This document shows, in pieces, positions 7,718 to 16,110 of a stretch of DNA of 64,000 nucleotides. The position numbers and the translations under genes were made by a program. The notes under the pieces were generated by a model that searched no databases, was not told where the DNA came from, and was given only the letters and a program-made list of their open reading frames with translations. The DNA comes from Caballeronia sp. GAFFF1 (lineage in GTDB: Bacteria; Pseudomonadota; Gammaproteobacteria; Burkholderiales; Burkholderiaceae), in contig NZ_JALQEM010000041.1 in the NCBI RefSeq assembly GCF_023630705.1, positions 124,001 through 188,000 of the forward strand, written 5' to 3'. The first letter of the stretch is position 1, and each line of letters begins with the position of its first letter.

Positions 7718-8950
7718 ATGTTGCTGAAGCCGTCGGGCTGGTTGCGTCTCGCCCTTACCGCAGGACTTGCACTGACATCGCTTGCATCGAGTGCCGCCGA
7801 TCCCGTGAAGATCGGCCTGCTGGAAGATGCCTCGGGAAACTTCGCACTGGCGACGATCCCGAAGATTCACGCCACGCAACTCGCCGTCGATGAGATCAAC
7901 GCCAAGGGCGGCATCCTCGGACGTCCGGTTTCGTTGATCGCATACGACACTCAGTCAGACAACACCAAGTTCCAGGAACTCGCACGGCGTCTCGTGCAGA
8001 CCGACAAGCCGGATGTGATTTTCGGCGCGTTCTCCAGCGCATCGCGCGAGGCCATCAGGCCCATCATGGATCGCGCGCATCAGCTTTACTGGTACGACAA
8101 TCAGTACGAAGGCGGCGTGTGCGATACCAACACCTTCGTCACGGGCGCGGTCCCCGAACAGCAATTCTCGACACTGATTCCGTGGATGATGCAGAAGTAC
8201 GGCAAGAAGGTCTACACCATCGCCGCCGACTACAACTTCGGGCAGATTTCCGCCGAATGGGTGCGCAATATTGTCAAGGAGAACGGCGGCACGATGGTCG
8301 GCGAGGAATTCATTCCGCTGTCCGTATCGCAGTTCGGCCAGACGATTCAGAACATCCAGAAGGCCAAGCCCGACTTCGTCGTGACGTTGCTGGTCGGCGC
8401 GAATCAGGCCTCGTACTACGAACAGCAGGCTTCGGCCCATCTGAACTTGCCGATGGCGAGCTCGGTGAACGTCGGTCAGGCGTATGAGCACAAGCGCTTC
8501 AAACCGCCCGCGCTCAAGGACATGTACGTGACCGCGAACTACGTGGAAGAAGTCGATTCGCCCGCCAGCAACGACTTCAAGAAGCGCTTCCACGCGAAGT
8601 TCCCGAACGAGCCGTACATCAATCAGGAAGCGGCGAACGCGTACGACGCCATCTATCTCTACAAGGCGGCCGTCGAAAAGGCCAAGACGACGAATCAGGA
8701 TGCGGTGCGTAAGGCGCTCGAAACCGGAATCTGCACGGAAGGCGCGCAAGGCAAGGTCTGTATGGACCCGAAGAGCCATCACGCGAGTCATACCATTTAC
8801 CTCGTGCATGTGAAGGACGATCACTCGGTCGATATCCCGAAGGTCTGGAACGACGTCCAGCCGTACTGGCTCGGCAAAGTGGGCTGCGATCTGCCCAACA
8901 AGCCGGATCACCGCCAGTACACGCCGTCGAACCTGCCCAAGAAGTCCTGA
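7718..8950 (+). CDS. Amide/urea-type ABC transporter substrate-binding protein (FmdD/UrtA-like)
   Basis: The 410-residue periplasmic receptor begins MLLKPSGWLRLALTAGLALT, with a Sec-type signal cleaved near ASSAA. The mature protein starts DPVKIGLLEDASGNFALATI and has the type-I binding fold; SGNFAL and WYDNQYEGGVCD resemble short-chain amide/urea receptors and the cytosolic sensor AmiC encoded downstream. The ATG at 7718 has a good site (CTGGAG, 7705-7710). The reading frame continues upstream to 7538, but that part overlaps the leader hairpins and is not coding. It is the first gene of a ten-gene amide operon. Confidence 0.9.
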   Translation: MLLKPSGWLRLALTAGLALTSLASSAADPVKIGLLEDASGNFALATIPKIHATQLAVDEINAKGGILGRPVSLIAYDTQSDNTKFQELARRLVQTDKPDVIFGAFSSASREAIRPIMDRAHQLYWYDNQYEGGVCDTNTFVTGAVPEQQFSTLIPWMMQKYGKKVYTIAADYNFGQISAEWVRNIVKENGGTMVGEEFIPLSVSQFGQTIQNIQKAKPDFVVTLLVGANQASYYEQQASAHLNLPMASSVNVGQAYEHKRFKPPALKDMYVTANYVEEVDSPASNDFKKRFHAKFPNEPYINQEAANAYDAIYLYKAAVEKAKTTNQDAVRKALETGICTEGAQGKVCMDPKSHHASHTIYLVHVKDDHSVDIPKVWNDVQPYWLGKVGCDLPNKPDHRQYTPSNLPKKS

Positions 8951-9015
8951 TCCGGGCCGGCGCGCGCTTGCAGAACATAGCGAACGCGCGTCCGCCTTCT
9001 GAACGTGGAGCATGC

Positions 9016-9885
9016 ATGGCCACCTTTTCGGTTCTCTACTCGCTCATCTATCAGTTCGGCGACAGCTTCGCCTATCTGGTCCTCGCGGCGCTCGGTCTCG
9101 CGGTGATCTTCGGGATGATGGGCGTGATCAATCTCGCGCACGGCGAGTTCATCATGTGCGGCGCGTATGTGACGATCATCGCGGCCAAGCGCGGGTTGCC
9201 GCTGCCTCTCGCCATGCTGCTCGGCGCGCTCGCGGCGGCGCTCGCGGGCGTGGTGATCGAACGGCTCGTCATTCGTCACCTGTACGACCGCTTGTTCGAT
9301 TCCGTGGTCGCGACGTGGGCGATCAGCCTCATCGTGCAACAGACCATGCTGCTCGTCGCCGGACCTTCGATAGAAGGCATCGGCACGCCGTTCGGCTCGT
9401 TCTCGCTCGGCGACTATTCGTTTTCGACGTATCGCGCCCGGTTGCCGGGCATTGCGCTCGCCATCCTGTTCGGGCTGTATGTCCTGTTCTTCAAGACGAA
9501 CTACGGCGTCTGCGCGCGCGCCACGATTCAGAACGCCAACATCGCGCAATGTCTCGGCCTGCGCACGGACCGGCTCTACACGCTGACTTTCGCGCTCGGC
9601 GCCGGGCTCGCCGGACTGACCGGCGCGCTGTATGCGCCGACCATGACCGCGGTGCCGACGATGGGCAGCAACTTCATCGTGCAGGCCTTCGTGTCGGTGG
9701 TCGTCGGCGGTGCGAACGTGATTGCCGGGACGACGCCCGCGGCCGCCGTGCTCGCCGTGATCCAGACCGCGCTCACGGCCTCGTATGGTCAGTTGTTCGG
9801 ACAGATCGGCTTGCTGGTGACGGTCATCGTGGTGATCCGGCTGATGCCGCAGGGTCTCGGCAATCTCTTTTCCCGCGCGCGCTAG
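9016..9885 (+). CDS. Amide/urea-type ABC transporter permease (UrtB/LivH-like)
   Basis: The 289-residue polytopic membrane protein contains IFGMMGVINLAHGEFIMCGAYV, the LivH/UrtB signature. The chosen ATG (9016) follows GTGGAG at 9005-9010; an upstream in-frame start at 8968 lacks a site. It lies between the receptor gene and the second permease gene and should form the channel with it. The last codons abut the AGGAGG site of the next gene, so translation is probably coupled. Confidence 0.92.
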   Translation: MATFSVLYSLIYQFGDSFAYLVLAALGLAVIFGMMGVINLAHGEFIMCGAYVTIIAAKRGLPLPLAMLLGALAAALAGVVIERLVIRHLYDRLFDSVVATWAISLIVQQTMLLVAGPSIEGIGTPFGSFSLGDYSFSTYRARLPGIALAILFGLYVLFFKTNYGVCARATIQNANIAQCLGLRTDRLYTLTFALGAGLAGLTGALYAPTMTAVPTMGSNFIVQAFVSVVVGGANVIAGTTPAAAVLAVIQTALTASYGQLFGQIGLLVTVIVVIRLMPQGLGNLFSRAR

Positions 9886-9894
9886 GAGGCAAAC

Positions 9895-10974
9895 GTGAAG
9901 CAAACGAAAGAGCCTTCGCGGCTGTTTCCGGCCCGCGCCACGCGCGCGGTCCAGTACGTGCCATGGCTCGTGGGGCTCGCGCTGCCGCTCGTCGTGGACG
10001 CCACCACGAGCGGCAATCTCGCGTACTGCCTGTTGTGGGCCTTCGGCGCGGTCGGCCTCGCCGCGATGTGGGGCTATGGCGGCATCCTGTCGTTCGGGCA
10101 GACGGCCTTCTTCGGCTTGGCGGGCTACAGCTACGGCATCTTCACGCTGAACTACGGCGATGCCTGGTTCGATTCGTGGCTGGGTCTCGTCGCGGGACTG
10201 GCGGTGAGCGTCGTCGTGGCGGCGCTGATCGGCTACATGATCTTTTACGGCCGTATCAAGGGCGTGTTCATCGGTATCGTCACGTTGTCGGTGACGCTCG
10301 TGCTCGAAACCTTCATGTCGCAGACGGCTGGCCCGCAGTGGGCGATCGGCGAGGCGCGTCTGAACGGCTACAACGGCATGGGCGGCATGCCGCCGCTCAC
10401 CATTCCGTGGCCTGGCGGCCCGCTGACGCTGGAGAACGCGAGCTTCTACTACCTCGTGCTGATCCTGTTGATCGTGGTCTATGCCGCGATGCGCAGGCTG
10501 CTCGACGGCACGTTCGGGCTCACGCTCATTGCCATTCGCGAGAACCCGCAGCGCGCCGAGATGCTGGGCGTGGATATCCGCCGGCATCAGCTTTTGGTAT
10601 TCGTGCTCGGGTGTACGCTGGGCGGCTTGTCGGGCGCGCTCTACACGGTCTGGGGCTCGTACATCACGCCTTCGACGATGGGCCTCACCTCCGCCGCCAT
10701 GCCCGTCATCTGGGTGGCGACGTCGGGCAGGAAGAGTATCGGCGGAACCGTTCTGGGCACCGCGCTGCTGGTGTGGCTTTCGCAGAACCTCGCGGTGTAC
10801 GGCAGCCAGTACGCGCTCATCCTGCTCGGCGCCATTCTCTTGATCGTCGTGCTGGCCGCGCCTGAGGGTCTGCTCCCGTTCGTGACGCGGCATCTGCGGC
10901 GTCTGCGGCGCCGGCCGGGTCAGGATGCGCGTCTCGGCGGCGCATGTCTCAAACGCGAGGAGGGCAAGTCATGA
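9895..10974 (+). CDS. Amide/urea-type ABC transporter permease (UrtC/LivM-like)
   Basis: The 359-residue inner-membrane protein starts at GTG 9895, preceded by a strong AGGAGG (9884-9889) that overlaps the stop of the previous gene. The LivM/UrtC hallmark MWGYGGILSFGQTAFFGLAG is near residue 58 and the EAA-type loop AIRENPQRAEMLGVDIRR is near residue 213. The C-terminus is arginine-rich and cytoplasmic. Its TGA overlaps the ATG of the next ATPase gene. Confidence 0.92.
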   Translation: MKQTKEPSRLFPARATRAVQYVPWLVGLALPLVVDATTSGNLAYCLLWAFGAVGLAAMWGYGGILSFGQTAFFGLAGYSYGIFTLNYGDAWFDSWLGLVAGLAVSVVVAALIGYMIFYGRIKGVFIGIVTLSVTLVLETFMSQTAGPQWAIGEARLNGYNGMGGMPPLTIPWPGGPLTLENASFYYLVLILLIVVYAAMRRLLDGTFGLTLIAIRENPQRAEMLGVDIRRHQLLVFVLGCTLGGLSGALYTVWGSYITPSTMGLTSAAMPVIWVATSGRKSIGGTVLGTALLVWLSQNLAVYGSQYALILLGAILLIVVLAAPEGLLPFVTRHLRRLRRRPGQDARLGGACLKREEGKS

Positions 10975-11681
10975 CCACGCTCCTGGAAACGCGCGGACTC
11001 AAGAAGCACTTCGGCGGCGCGCATGTCATCAACGGCATCGACTTCAGCATCGATGCAGGCGAGATCCGCTGCGTGATCGGCCCCAACGGCGCGGGCAAGA
11101 GCACGTTCTTCAAGCTCATCACCGGAGAGCACCGGCCGTCCGAGGGCAGCGTGATGTTTCTCGGCCAGGACATGAGTCACGTGCTGCCGCACGAACGTAT
11201 TCGCATGGGCATGAGCATCAAGTTCCAGATTCCCGGCGTGTTTCCGGATCTGAGCGTGCGCCAGCATCTGCAGTTGTCGCTGCATCGCGCAAAGGACGAC
11301 CGCCCCGAAAGCCTCGATGAGCTGTTGCAGCGCTTCATGCTGGAAGACGAGGAGCAAGTGCTCGCCCGCAATCTGTCGCACGGCAAGAAGCAATGGCTCG
11401 AAATCGCCATGGCGGTCTCGCTGCGTCCGAAGCTGCTCTTTCTCGATGAACCCGTGGCGGGCATGTCCGTCGAGGAAACGCATGCGACCGGCGAGCTCAT
11501 CAAGCGTCTTTCGGCGGCCGGTCTCACGATGATGGTCGTCGAACACGACATGACCTTCGTCAAGCAGATCGCGTCGCGCGTGACGGTGCTCCACGGAGGA
11601 AGTCTTCTCGCCGATGGTCCGCTCGACGAGATCCTCGCCCGCGACGATGTCGCGGAAGTCTATCTGGGAAAGAAGAAATGA
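10971..11681 (+). CDS. Amide/urea-type ABC transporter ATP-binding protein (UrtD/LivG-like)
   Basis: The 236-residue ATPase has Walker A GPNGAGKST at residues 37-45, signature LSHGKKQWLE and Walker B LLFLDEPVAGMS. The UrtD-like signature with KKQWLE supports the urea/short-amide branch of the HAAT family. Its ATG is in an ATGA overlap with the permease stop, and its own stop overlaps the next start in the same way. It powers the importer together with the UrtE-like protein. Confidence 0.93.
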   Translation: MTTLLETRGLKKHFGGAHVINGIDFSIDAGEIRCVIGPNGAGKSTFFKLITGEHRPSEGSVMFLGQDMSHVLPHERIRMGMSIKFQIPGVFPDLSVRQHLQLSLHRAKDDRPESLDELLQRFMLEDEEQVLARNLSHGKKQWLEIAMAVSLRPKLLFLDEPVAGMSVEETHATGELIKRLSAAGLTMMVVEHDMTFVKQIASRVTVLHGGSLLADGPLDEILARDDVAEVYLGKKK

Positions 11682-12385
11682 GTGCGTTGCTCCAGGTGTC
11701 GGGTGTGGAAGCGGGATATGGCGGCGGCCGCGTGCTCAACGGCGTGTCATTCGGCGTCGGGCGGGGCGAAGTGCTCGCGCTGATCGGCCGCAACGGCGTC
11801 GGCAAGACGACGCTGATGCGCGCGTTGATCGGTCTGATCGGTCTCGACGGAGGAACGATCGAACTGGATGGCGATGACATCGGCCACGAGAAGCCCTACG
11901 TTCGCGCGCAGCGGGGCATGGGCTATGTGCCGCAGGGCCGCGAGATCTTCGGCGCGTTGACGGTTGCGGAGAACCTGCAGGTCGGCGCGCAGGCGAATCG
12001 TGCGCAGGCGGCGCACATGAAGGACAAGGTCGTCGGCTACTTTCCGATTCTGAAGAAGCGGTATCAGCAGAAAGCGGGAACCATGAGCGGCGGCGAACAG
12101 CAGCAGCTTGCCATCGCGCGTGCGCTGATCAGTTCGCCGAAGGTCGTGTTGCTCGATGAGCCGTCCGAGGGCATCCAGCCGTCCATTGTCGATCTGATCG
12201 GCGAAACGCTTCAGCAAATCGCGCATGAAACAGGGATCGGCGTCGTGTTGGTCGAGCAGGACATGGGAATGGTCGAACGCATCGCGACGCGCTGCTGCGT
12301 GATGGACAAGGGCCGTATCGTCGAGACGCTGAGCCCGGCGCAACTCGCGGACGAACAACTGATTCGCCAGTATCTGGCACTGTGA
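11678..12385 (+). CDS. Amide/urea-type ABC transporter ATP-binding protein (UrtE/LivF-like)
   Basis: The 235-residue ATPase has Walker A GRNGVGKTT at residues 37-45, signature MSGGEQQQLAIA and Walker B VLLDEPSEGIQPS, as in UrtE/LivF. The ATG overlaps the preceding TGA (ATGA, 11678-11681). Twelve bases separate its stop from the formamidase gene, so transport and hydrolysis are expressed together. Confidence 0.93.
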   Translation: MSALLQVSGVEAGYGGGRVLNGVSFGVGRGEVLALIGRNGVGKTTLMRALIGLIGLDGGTIELDGDDIGHEKPYVRAQRGMGYVPQGREIFGALTVAENLQVGAQANRAQAAHMKDKVVGYFPILKKRYQQKAGTMSGGEQQQLAIARALISSPKVVLLDEPSEGIQPSIVDLIGETLQQIAHETGIGVVLVEQDMGMVERIATRCCVMDKGRIVETLSPAQLADEQLIRQYLAL

Positions 12386-12397
12386 CGGAGACGAAAC

Positions 12398-13384
12398 ATG
12401 AAATGGCTTGAAGACTCGATCATGATGAAGCGTGGCGTCGGCGCGGATCGCGAACCGGTGGAGCACCATCTGACCGAGGAGATGCAGAAGACGTATCACT
12501 ACACCATCGGGCCATACTCGCAGCCGGTGTTGCATGTGAAGCCCGGCGATCGCGTCGTGGTGGAAACGCGCGATGCGTTCGAAGGCAAGATCAGGGAGGA
12601 GACCGACAAGCCGTCCGAAGTGTTGAAGGTGCCGTTCCTCAATCCGCAGAACGGCCCGATCATGATCGAAGGCGCGGAGAAGGGCGATGTGGTCGCCGTG
12701 TACATCGAAAAGATGGCGCCGCGCGGTGACGATCCGCATGGCTTTTGCTGCATGATCCCCAACTTCGGCGGACTGACGGGCACGGACTACACCGCGCTTC
12801 TGAACGAGCCGCTGCCGGAGGTGGTGCGCAAGATCAAGATCGACGAAGAGAACGTGTACTGGAGCAAGCGCAATACGCTGCCGTACAAGCCGCATATCGG
12901 CACGCTGAGTCTTTCGCCGGAGATCGACTCCATCAATTCGCTCACGCCCGACAACCACGGCGGCAACATGGACGTGCCCGACATGGGACCGGGCAGCATC
13001 ACGTACCTGCCGGTGCGCTCGCCGGGCGGGCGGCTCTTCATCGGCGATGCGCATGCCTGTCAGGGCGACGGCGAAGTCTGCGGCACGGCCGTCGAATATC
13101 AGAGCACGACGACCGTGCGAGTCGATCTCATCAAGAAGTGGCAGATCGACTGGCCGCGGCTCGAAAACGAAGACGCGCTCATGAGCATCGGCAGCGCGCG
13201 GCCGCTGGAAGACGCGACCCGCATTGCCTATCGCGAACTGGTGCTGTGGATGGCCGCGGAATACGGCTTCGACAAGTGGGACGCGTACATGATGCTGAGT
13301 CAGGTCGGCAAGGTTCGACTGGGCAATTTTGTCGATCCAAAATACACGGTTGGCGCGATGGTCGCCAAGCACTACCTCAAGTAA
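12398..13384 (+). CDS. fmdA: Formamidase/acetamidase (FmdA/AmdA family)
   Basis: The 328-residue cytoplasmic amidohydrolase matches the acetamidase/formamidase family, which releases ammonia and a carboxylate from short aliphatic amides. Conserved segments include GPYSQPVLHVKPGDRVVVET (about residues 38-57), a central PDNHGGNMDVPD and a metal/active-site region GDAHACQGDGEVCGTAVE. It directly follows the five transporter genes and precedes amiC-amiR, which suggests that the operon takes up and cleaves formamide- or acetamide-type compounds. The gene order recalls the fmd loci of methylotrophs. The exact amide preference is inferred. Confidence 0.88.
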   Translation: MKWLEDSIMMKRGVGADREPVEHHLTEEMQKTYHYTIGPYSQPVLHVKPGDRVVVETRDAFEGKIREETDKPSEVLKVPFLNPQNGPIMIEGAEKGDVVAVYIEKMAPRGDDPHGFCCMIPNFGGLTGTDYTALLNEPLPEVVRKIKIDEENVYWSKRNTLPYKPHIGTLSLSPEIDSINSLTPDNHGGNMDVPDMGPGSITYLPVRSPGGRLFIGDAHACQGDGEVCGTAVEYQSTTTVRVDLIKKWQIDWPRLENEDALMSIGSARPLEDATRIAYRELVLWMAAEYGFDKWDAYMMLSQVGKVRLGNFVDPKYTVGAMVAKHYLK

Positions 13385-13465
13385 CGCTTCGGTCAGACGA
13401 AACCAAGGCAGTCGGCATCACGCGCGGGGCGTCCGTTCCGCGCGCATTCTAGAGTGCGTCACGAA

Positions 13466-14620
13466 ATGGCTTTGTCCGATCCCATCCGAGTGGGCCTGCT
13501 GTGCTCGACGAGCGGTTCGACCGCCCTGCTCGAACAGTCTCAATGGCGCGGTGCGCGCCTCGCCGTCGAGGAGATCAATGCGCGCGGCGGCATTGGCGGG
13601 CGCGAGCTTGTCGCGATTCACTACGACCCCGCGTCCGATCCGGCCGCGTTCCGCGAGCTTGCCGAGCGGCTGATCGTGAAGGACGGCGTCAATACGATCT
13701 TCGGCGGATACACGTCGACGAGCCGCAAGGCGATGCTGCCCGTCGTCGAGAAGCACAACCGGCTTCTCATCTACGCGCAGATGTACGAGGGCTTCGAGTA
13801 TTCGGACAACATCATCTACAGCGGCGCGTCGCCCAATCAGAACGGCGTGCAACTGGCGGACTTCATGACCGAGACCTTCGGCGCGCGCGTGTACTTCGTC
13901 GGGTCGAGCTACGTCTATCCGTATGAATGCAACCGCACCATGCAGGAACTGCTGCTTCAGCATCCCGAAGGCGCGATCCTCGGCGAACGGTATCTTTCGC
14001 TCGACGCCACGCGCGAGCAGTTCGAGCAAGTGGTCGCGGACATCCGGCGCAAGTCTCCGGACTGGATTTTCAGCACGGTCATCGGCGCGACGGTGCCGTA
14101 TCTCTACGATGCCTACGCGCACGCCGACTTCGATCCGTCGCGCATGCCCATCGGCAGCCTGAATACGTCGGAGACCGAGATCCACGCGATGCAGCGCGGC
14201 ATCGCGGCAGGGCACATCACGGCAGCGCCTTATTTTCAGAGCGTCGATACCGAAGAGAATCACCGCGCCGTCGCGCATCACCAGTCGCGCTACGGTTCGG
14301 ACACCCCGACGGACATGAACTGGGAGGCCGCGTACTATCAAATGCACATGTTTGCCGAAGCCTATGCGCGTTCGGGGTCCGACGAGATCGGCGTCATCAT
14401 GCCGCATCTTCTCGGATCGGAATACGCGGCGCCGCAGGGCCGGGTGCGCATCGATCCCGTCAATCATCACATGGCGCTTTATCCGCGCATCGGCCGCGCG
14501 AACGCCGATGGCCAGTTCACCATTTTGCGCGAGTCGAAGTTCGCCGTCGGCCCCGACCCGTACATGACGCGCCAGAAGCTCGGGGACTGGGTCACGAAGC
14601 TGAGCACGCGAGAGTACTGA
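13466..14620 (+). CDS. amiC: AmiC-like cytoplasmic amide sensor, negative regulator of AmiR
   Basis: This is a type-I periplasmic-binding-fold protein with no signal peptide, hence cytoplasmic, as in Pseudomonas AmiC (385 residues; here about 384-388). It begins MALSDPIRVGLLCSTSGSTA; the ligand-fold segments NTIFGGYTSTSRKAMLPVVE and LLIYAQMYEGFEYSDNI parallel the operon's own receptor. In the Pseudomonas system AmiC binds the ANTAR protein AmiR and releases it when amide binds. The adjacent AmiR-like gene starts one base after this stop. The start could be the ATG at 13466 (chosen) or a GTG at 13454; neither has a strong ribosome site. Confidence 0.88.
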   Translation: MALSDPIRVGLLCSTSGSTALLEQSQWRGARLAVEEINARGGIGGRELVAIHYDPASDPAAFRELAERLIVKDGVNTIFGGYTSTSRKAMLPVVEKHNRLLIYAQMYEGFEYSDNIIYSGASPNQNGVQLADFMTETFGARVYFVGSSYVYPYECNRTMQELLLQHPEGAILGERYLSLDATREQFEQVVADIRRKSPDWIFSTVIGATVPYLYDAYAHADFDPSRMPIGSLNTSETEIHAMQRGIAAGHITAAPYFQSVDTEENHRAVAHHQSRYGSDTPTDMNWEAAYYQMHMFAEAYARSGSDEIGVIMPHLLGSEYAAPQGRVRIDPVNHHMALYPRIGRANADGQFTILRESKFAVGPDPYMTRQKLGDWVTKLSTREY

Positions 14621-14621
14621 C

Positions 14622-15272
14622 GTGAGCGCGCGAACAGACAGAGGTCAGCGAAGCCTCACGGGTTCGATTCTCGAGCGCAATGCACGGGTTGTCGTTTTCC
14701 ATCCGGACGACGATGACGGGCTGACGCTGACGAATCATCTCCGGCGCATGGGCTTTCAGGTCGAGCGATGCTGGCCGCCCACCGACACGCTGCCGGAAAA
14801 GACCGATCTCGTGTTTCGGGCGTTGCTGCCTGAAGAGCGCGCGCCGAAGGGCGAGTGGTGCGGGCCGGATGCGCCGCCCGTCATTTGCGTGGTGGCATAC
14901 GAGAACCCGACGTTCATCGATCAGGCGATCAAGATGGGATCGGACGGCATCGTCACCACGCCGATTCGCGCCTCCGGCCTGCTGTCTACCGTGGTGATGG
15001 CGCTCTATCACGCGAAGCGCGCGCGTCAACATACGCAACGCATTGCGAGGCTCGAACAGAAGCTGCTCGACAGCCGGCACTTGCAGGAAGCCAAGAGCAT
15101 CTTGATGACCATGCATCGCGTGAGCGAGCGCGAGGCTTACGACATGCTGCGCGCGCAGGCAATGGAAAAGCGCGTGACCATCGACGATATCTGTCATTCG
15201 GTCATTCAGGCGGGTGAAGTCTTGCAGATCGCCCGCGGGCTGGATTCGGAGGACGGGCGCGACAGGGATTGA
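14622..15272 (+). CDS. amiR: AmiR-like ANTAR-domain transcription antiterminator
   Basis: The 216-residue protein starts at GTG 14622, one base after the amiC stop. It has an N-terminal pseudo-receiver domain (RVVVFHPDDDDGLTLTNHLR), a coiled-coil linker (IARLEQKLLDSRHLQEAK) and a C-terminal ANTAR domain (ILMTMHRVSEREAYDMLRAQ through TIDDICHSVI). ANTAR proteins bind paired hexaloop hairpins in RNA and prevent terminator formation. The leader at 7587-7672 carries exactly such a motif in front of the first gene of this operon, so AmiR probably autoregulates the whole unit under AmiC control. Confidence 0.92.
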   Translation: MSARTDRGQRSLTGSILERNARVVVFHPDDDDGLTLTNHLRRMGFQVERCWPPTDTLPEKTDLVFRALLPEERAPKGEWCGPDAPPVICVVAYENPTFIDQAIKMGSDGIVTTPIRASGLLSTVVMALYHAKRARQHTQRIARLEQKLLDSRHLQEAKSILMTMHRVSEREAYDMLRAQAMEKRVTIDDICHSVIQAGEVLQIARGLDSEDGRDRD

Positions 15273-15316
15273 ACGCGTCGCGCCGCCCATTCATCGACAC
15301 TTAAGGAGCGGCGAAC

Positions 15317-16081
15317 ATGGACCTGCAACTGAAGGGCTTGAAAGCGATCGTGACCGGCGGGACCAAGGGAATCGGTCTCGCGATTGCGCGAACGCTGGCT
15401 ACCGAGGGCGCCGATGTGGCCATCTGCGCGCGCGACGAAGCCAGCGTCGCAGCGACGGCGAGCGCGCTATCGGAACTGAGCGGCGCGCGGGCGTCGGGTG
15501 CCGCCGTCGATGTCTCCGATGGCGCCGCGCTCAAGGCGTGGGTCGAACGTGTCGGCGCGGAGTGGGGCGGGCTGGATATTGTCGTGGCGAATGTGAGCGC
15601 GCTTGCCATCGGCAACGACCTCGAGTCGTGGCGCAAGGAGTTCGAAACCGATCTGCTCGGCACGGTCAATCTCGTCGATGCCGCCATGCCTTATCTCACC
15701 GCGAGCAAGGCCGCGTCGATCGTCGCCATATCGAGCGTGTCGGCACGCGAGATCGACTTCGCGGCCGGACCTTATGGCGTCTTCAAGGCCGCAATCGTGC
15801 ACTACATGCAGGGGCTCGCAAATCAACTCGCGCCGAAGGGCATTCGCGCAAACACGGTCTCGCCGGGCAACGTGTACTTCGAAGGCGGCGTGTGGGACTG
15901 GATTGAGCACAACGATCCGGCGCTGTTCGAGCGAGCGCTGGCGTTGAATCCGACCGGCCGCATGGCGAGGCCGCAGGAGATCGCCAATGCGGTCGCGTTC
16001 GTCGCCAGTCCGGCAGCGAGCTTCGTGAGCGGCGCGAACATCGTCGTCGACGGCGCGCTCACACGCGGCGTACAACTCTGA
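15317..16081 (+). CDS. Short-chain dehydrogenase/reductase
   Basis: The 254-residue classical SDR has the dinucleotide motif TGGTKGIG at residues 13-20, catalytic Ser140 (AISS), Tyr153 and Lys157 (YGVFK), and a C-terminal SGANIVVDGALTRG typical of the family. The ATG follows AAGGAG, with good spacing. It lies between amiR and the amidase gene with short gaps, in the same operon. A role in processing the carbonyl or alcohol part of the amide substrate is possible, but the substrate is not deducible. Confidence 0.9.
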   Translation: MDLQLKGLKAIVTGGTKGIGLAIARTLATEGADVAICARDEASVAATASALSELSGARASGAAVDVSDGAALKAWVERVGAEWGGLDIVVANVSALAIGNDLESWRKEFETDLLGTVNLVDAAMPYLTASKAASIVAISSVSAREIDFAAGPYGVFKAAIVHYMQGLANQLAPKGIRANTVSPGNVYFEGGVWDWIEHNDPALFERALALNPTGRMARPQEIANAVAFVASPAASFVSGANIVVDGALTRGVQL

Positions 16082-16110
16082 CGAACGGATCAATTCAACG
16101 GGAGCATCGA

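Noticed and set aside
8908..10893. 661-codon open frame on the minus strand opposite the amide transporter permeases
   Set aside because: It is a GC-driven antisense shadow, rich in Arg, His and Asp with no family resemblance. The plus-strand permease genes fully explain the region.
11747..13372. 541-codon minus-strand open frame opposite the ATPase and formamidase genes
   Set aside because: It spans two real genes on the other strand and shows no motifs.
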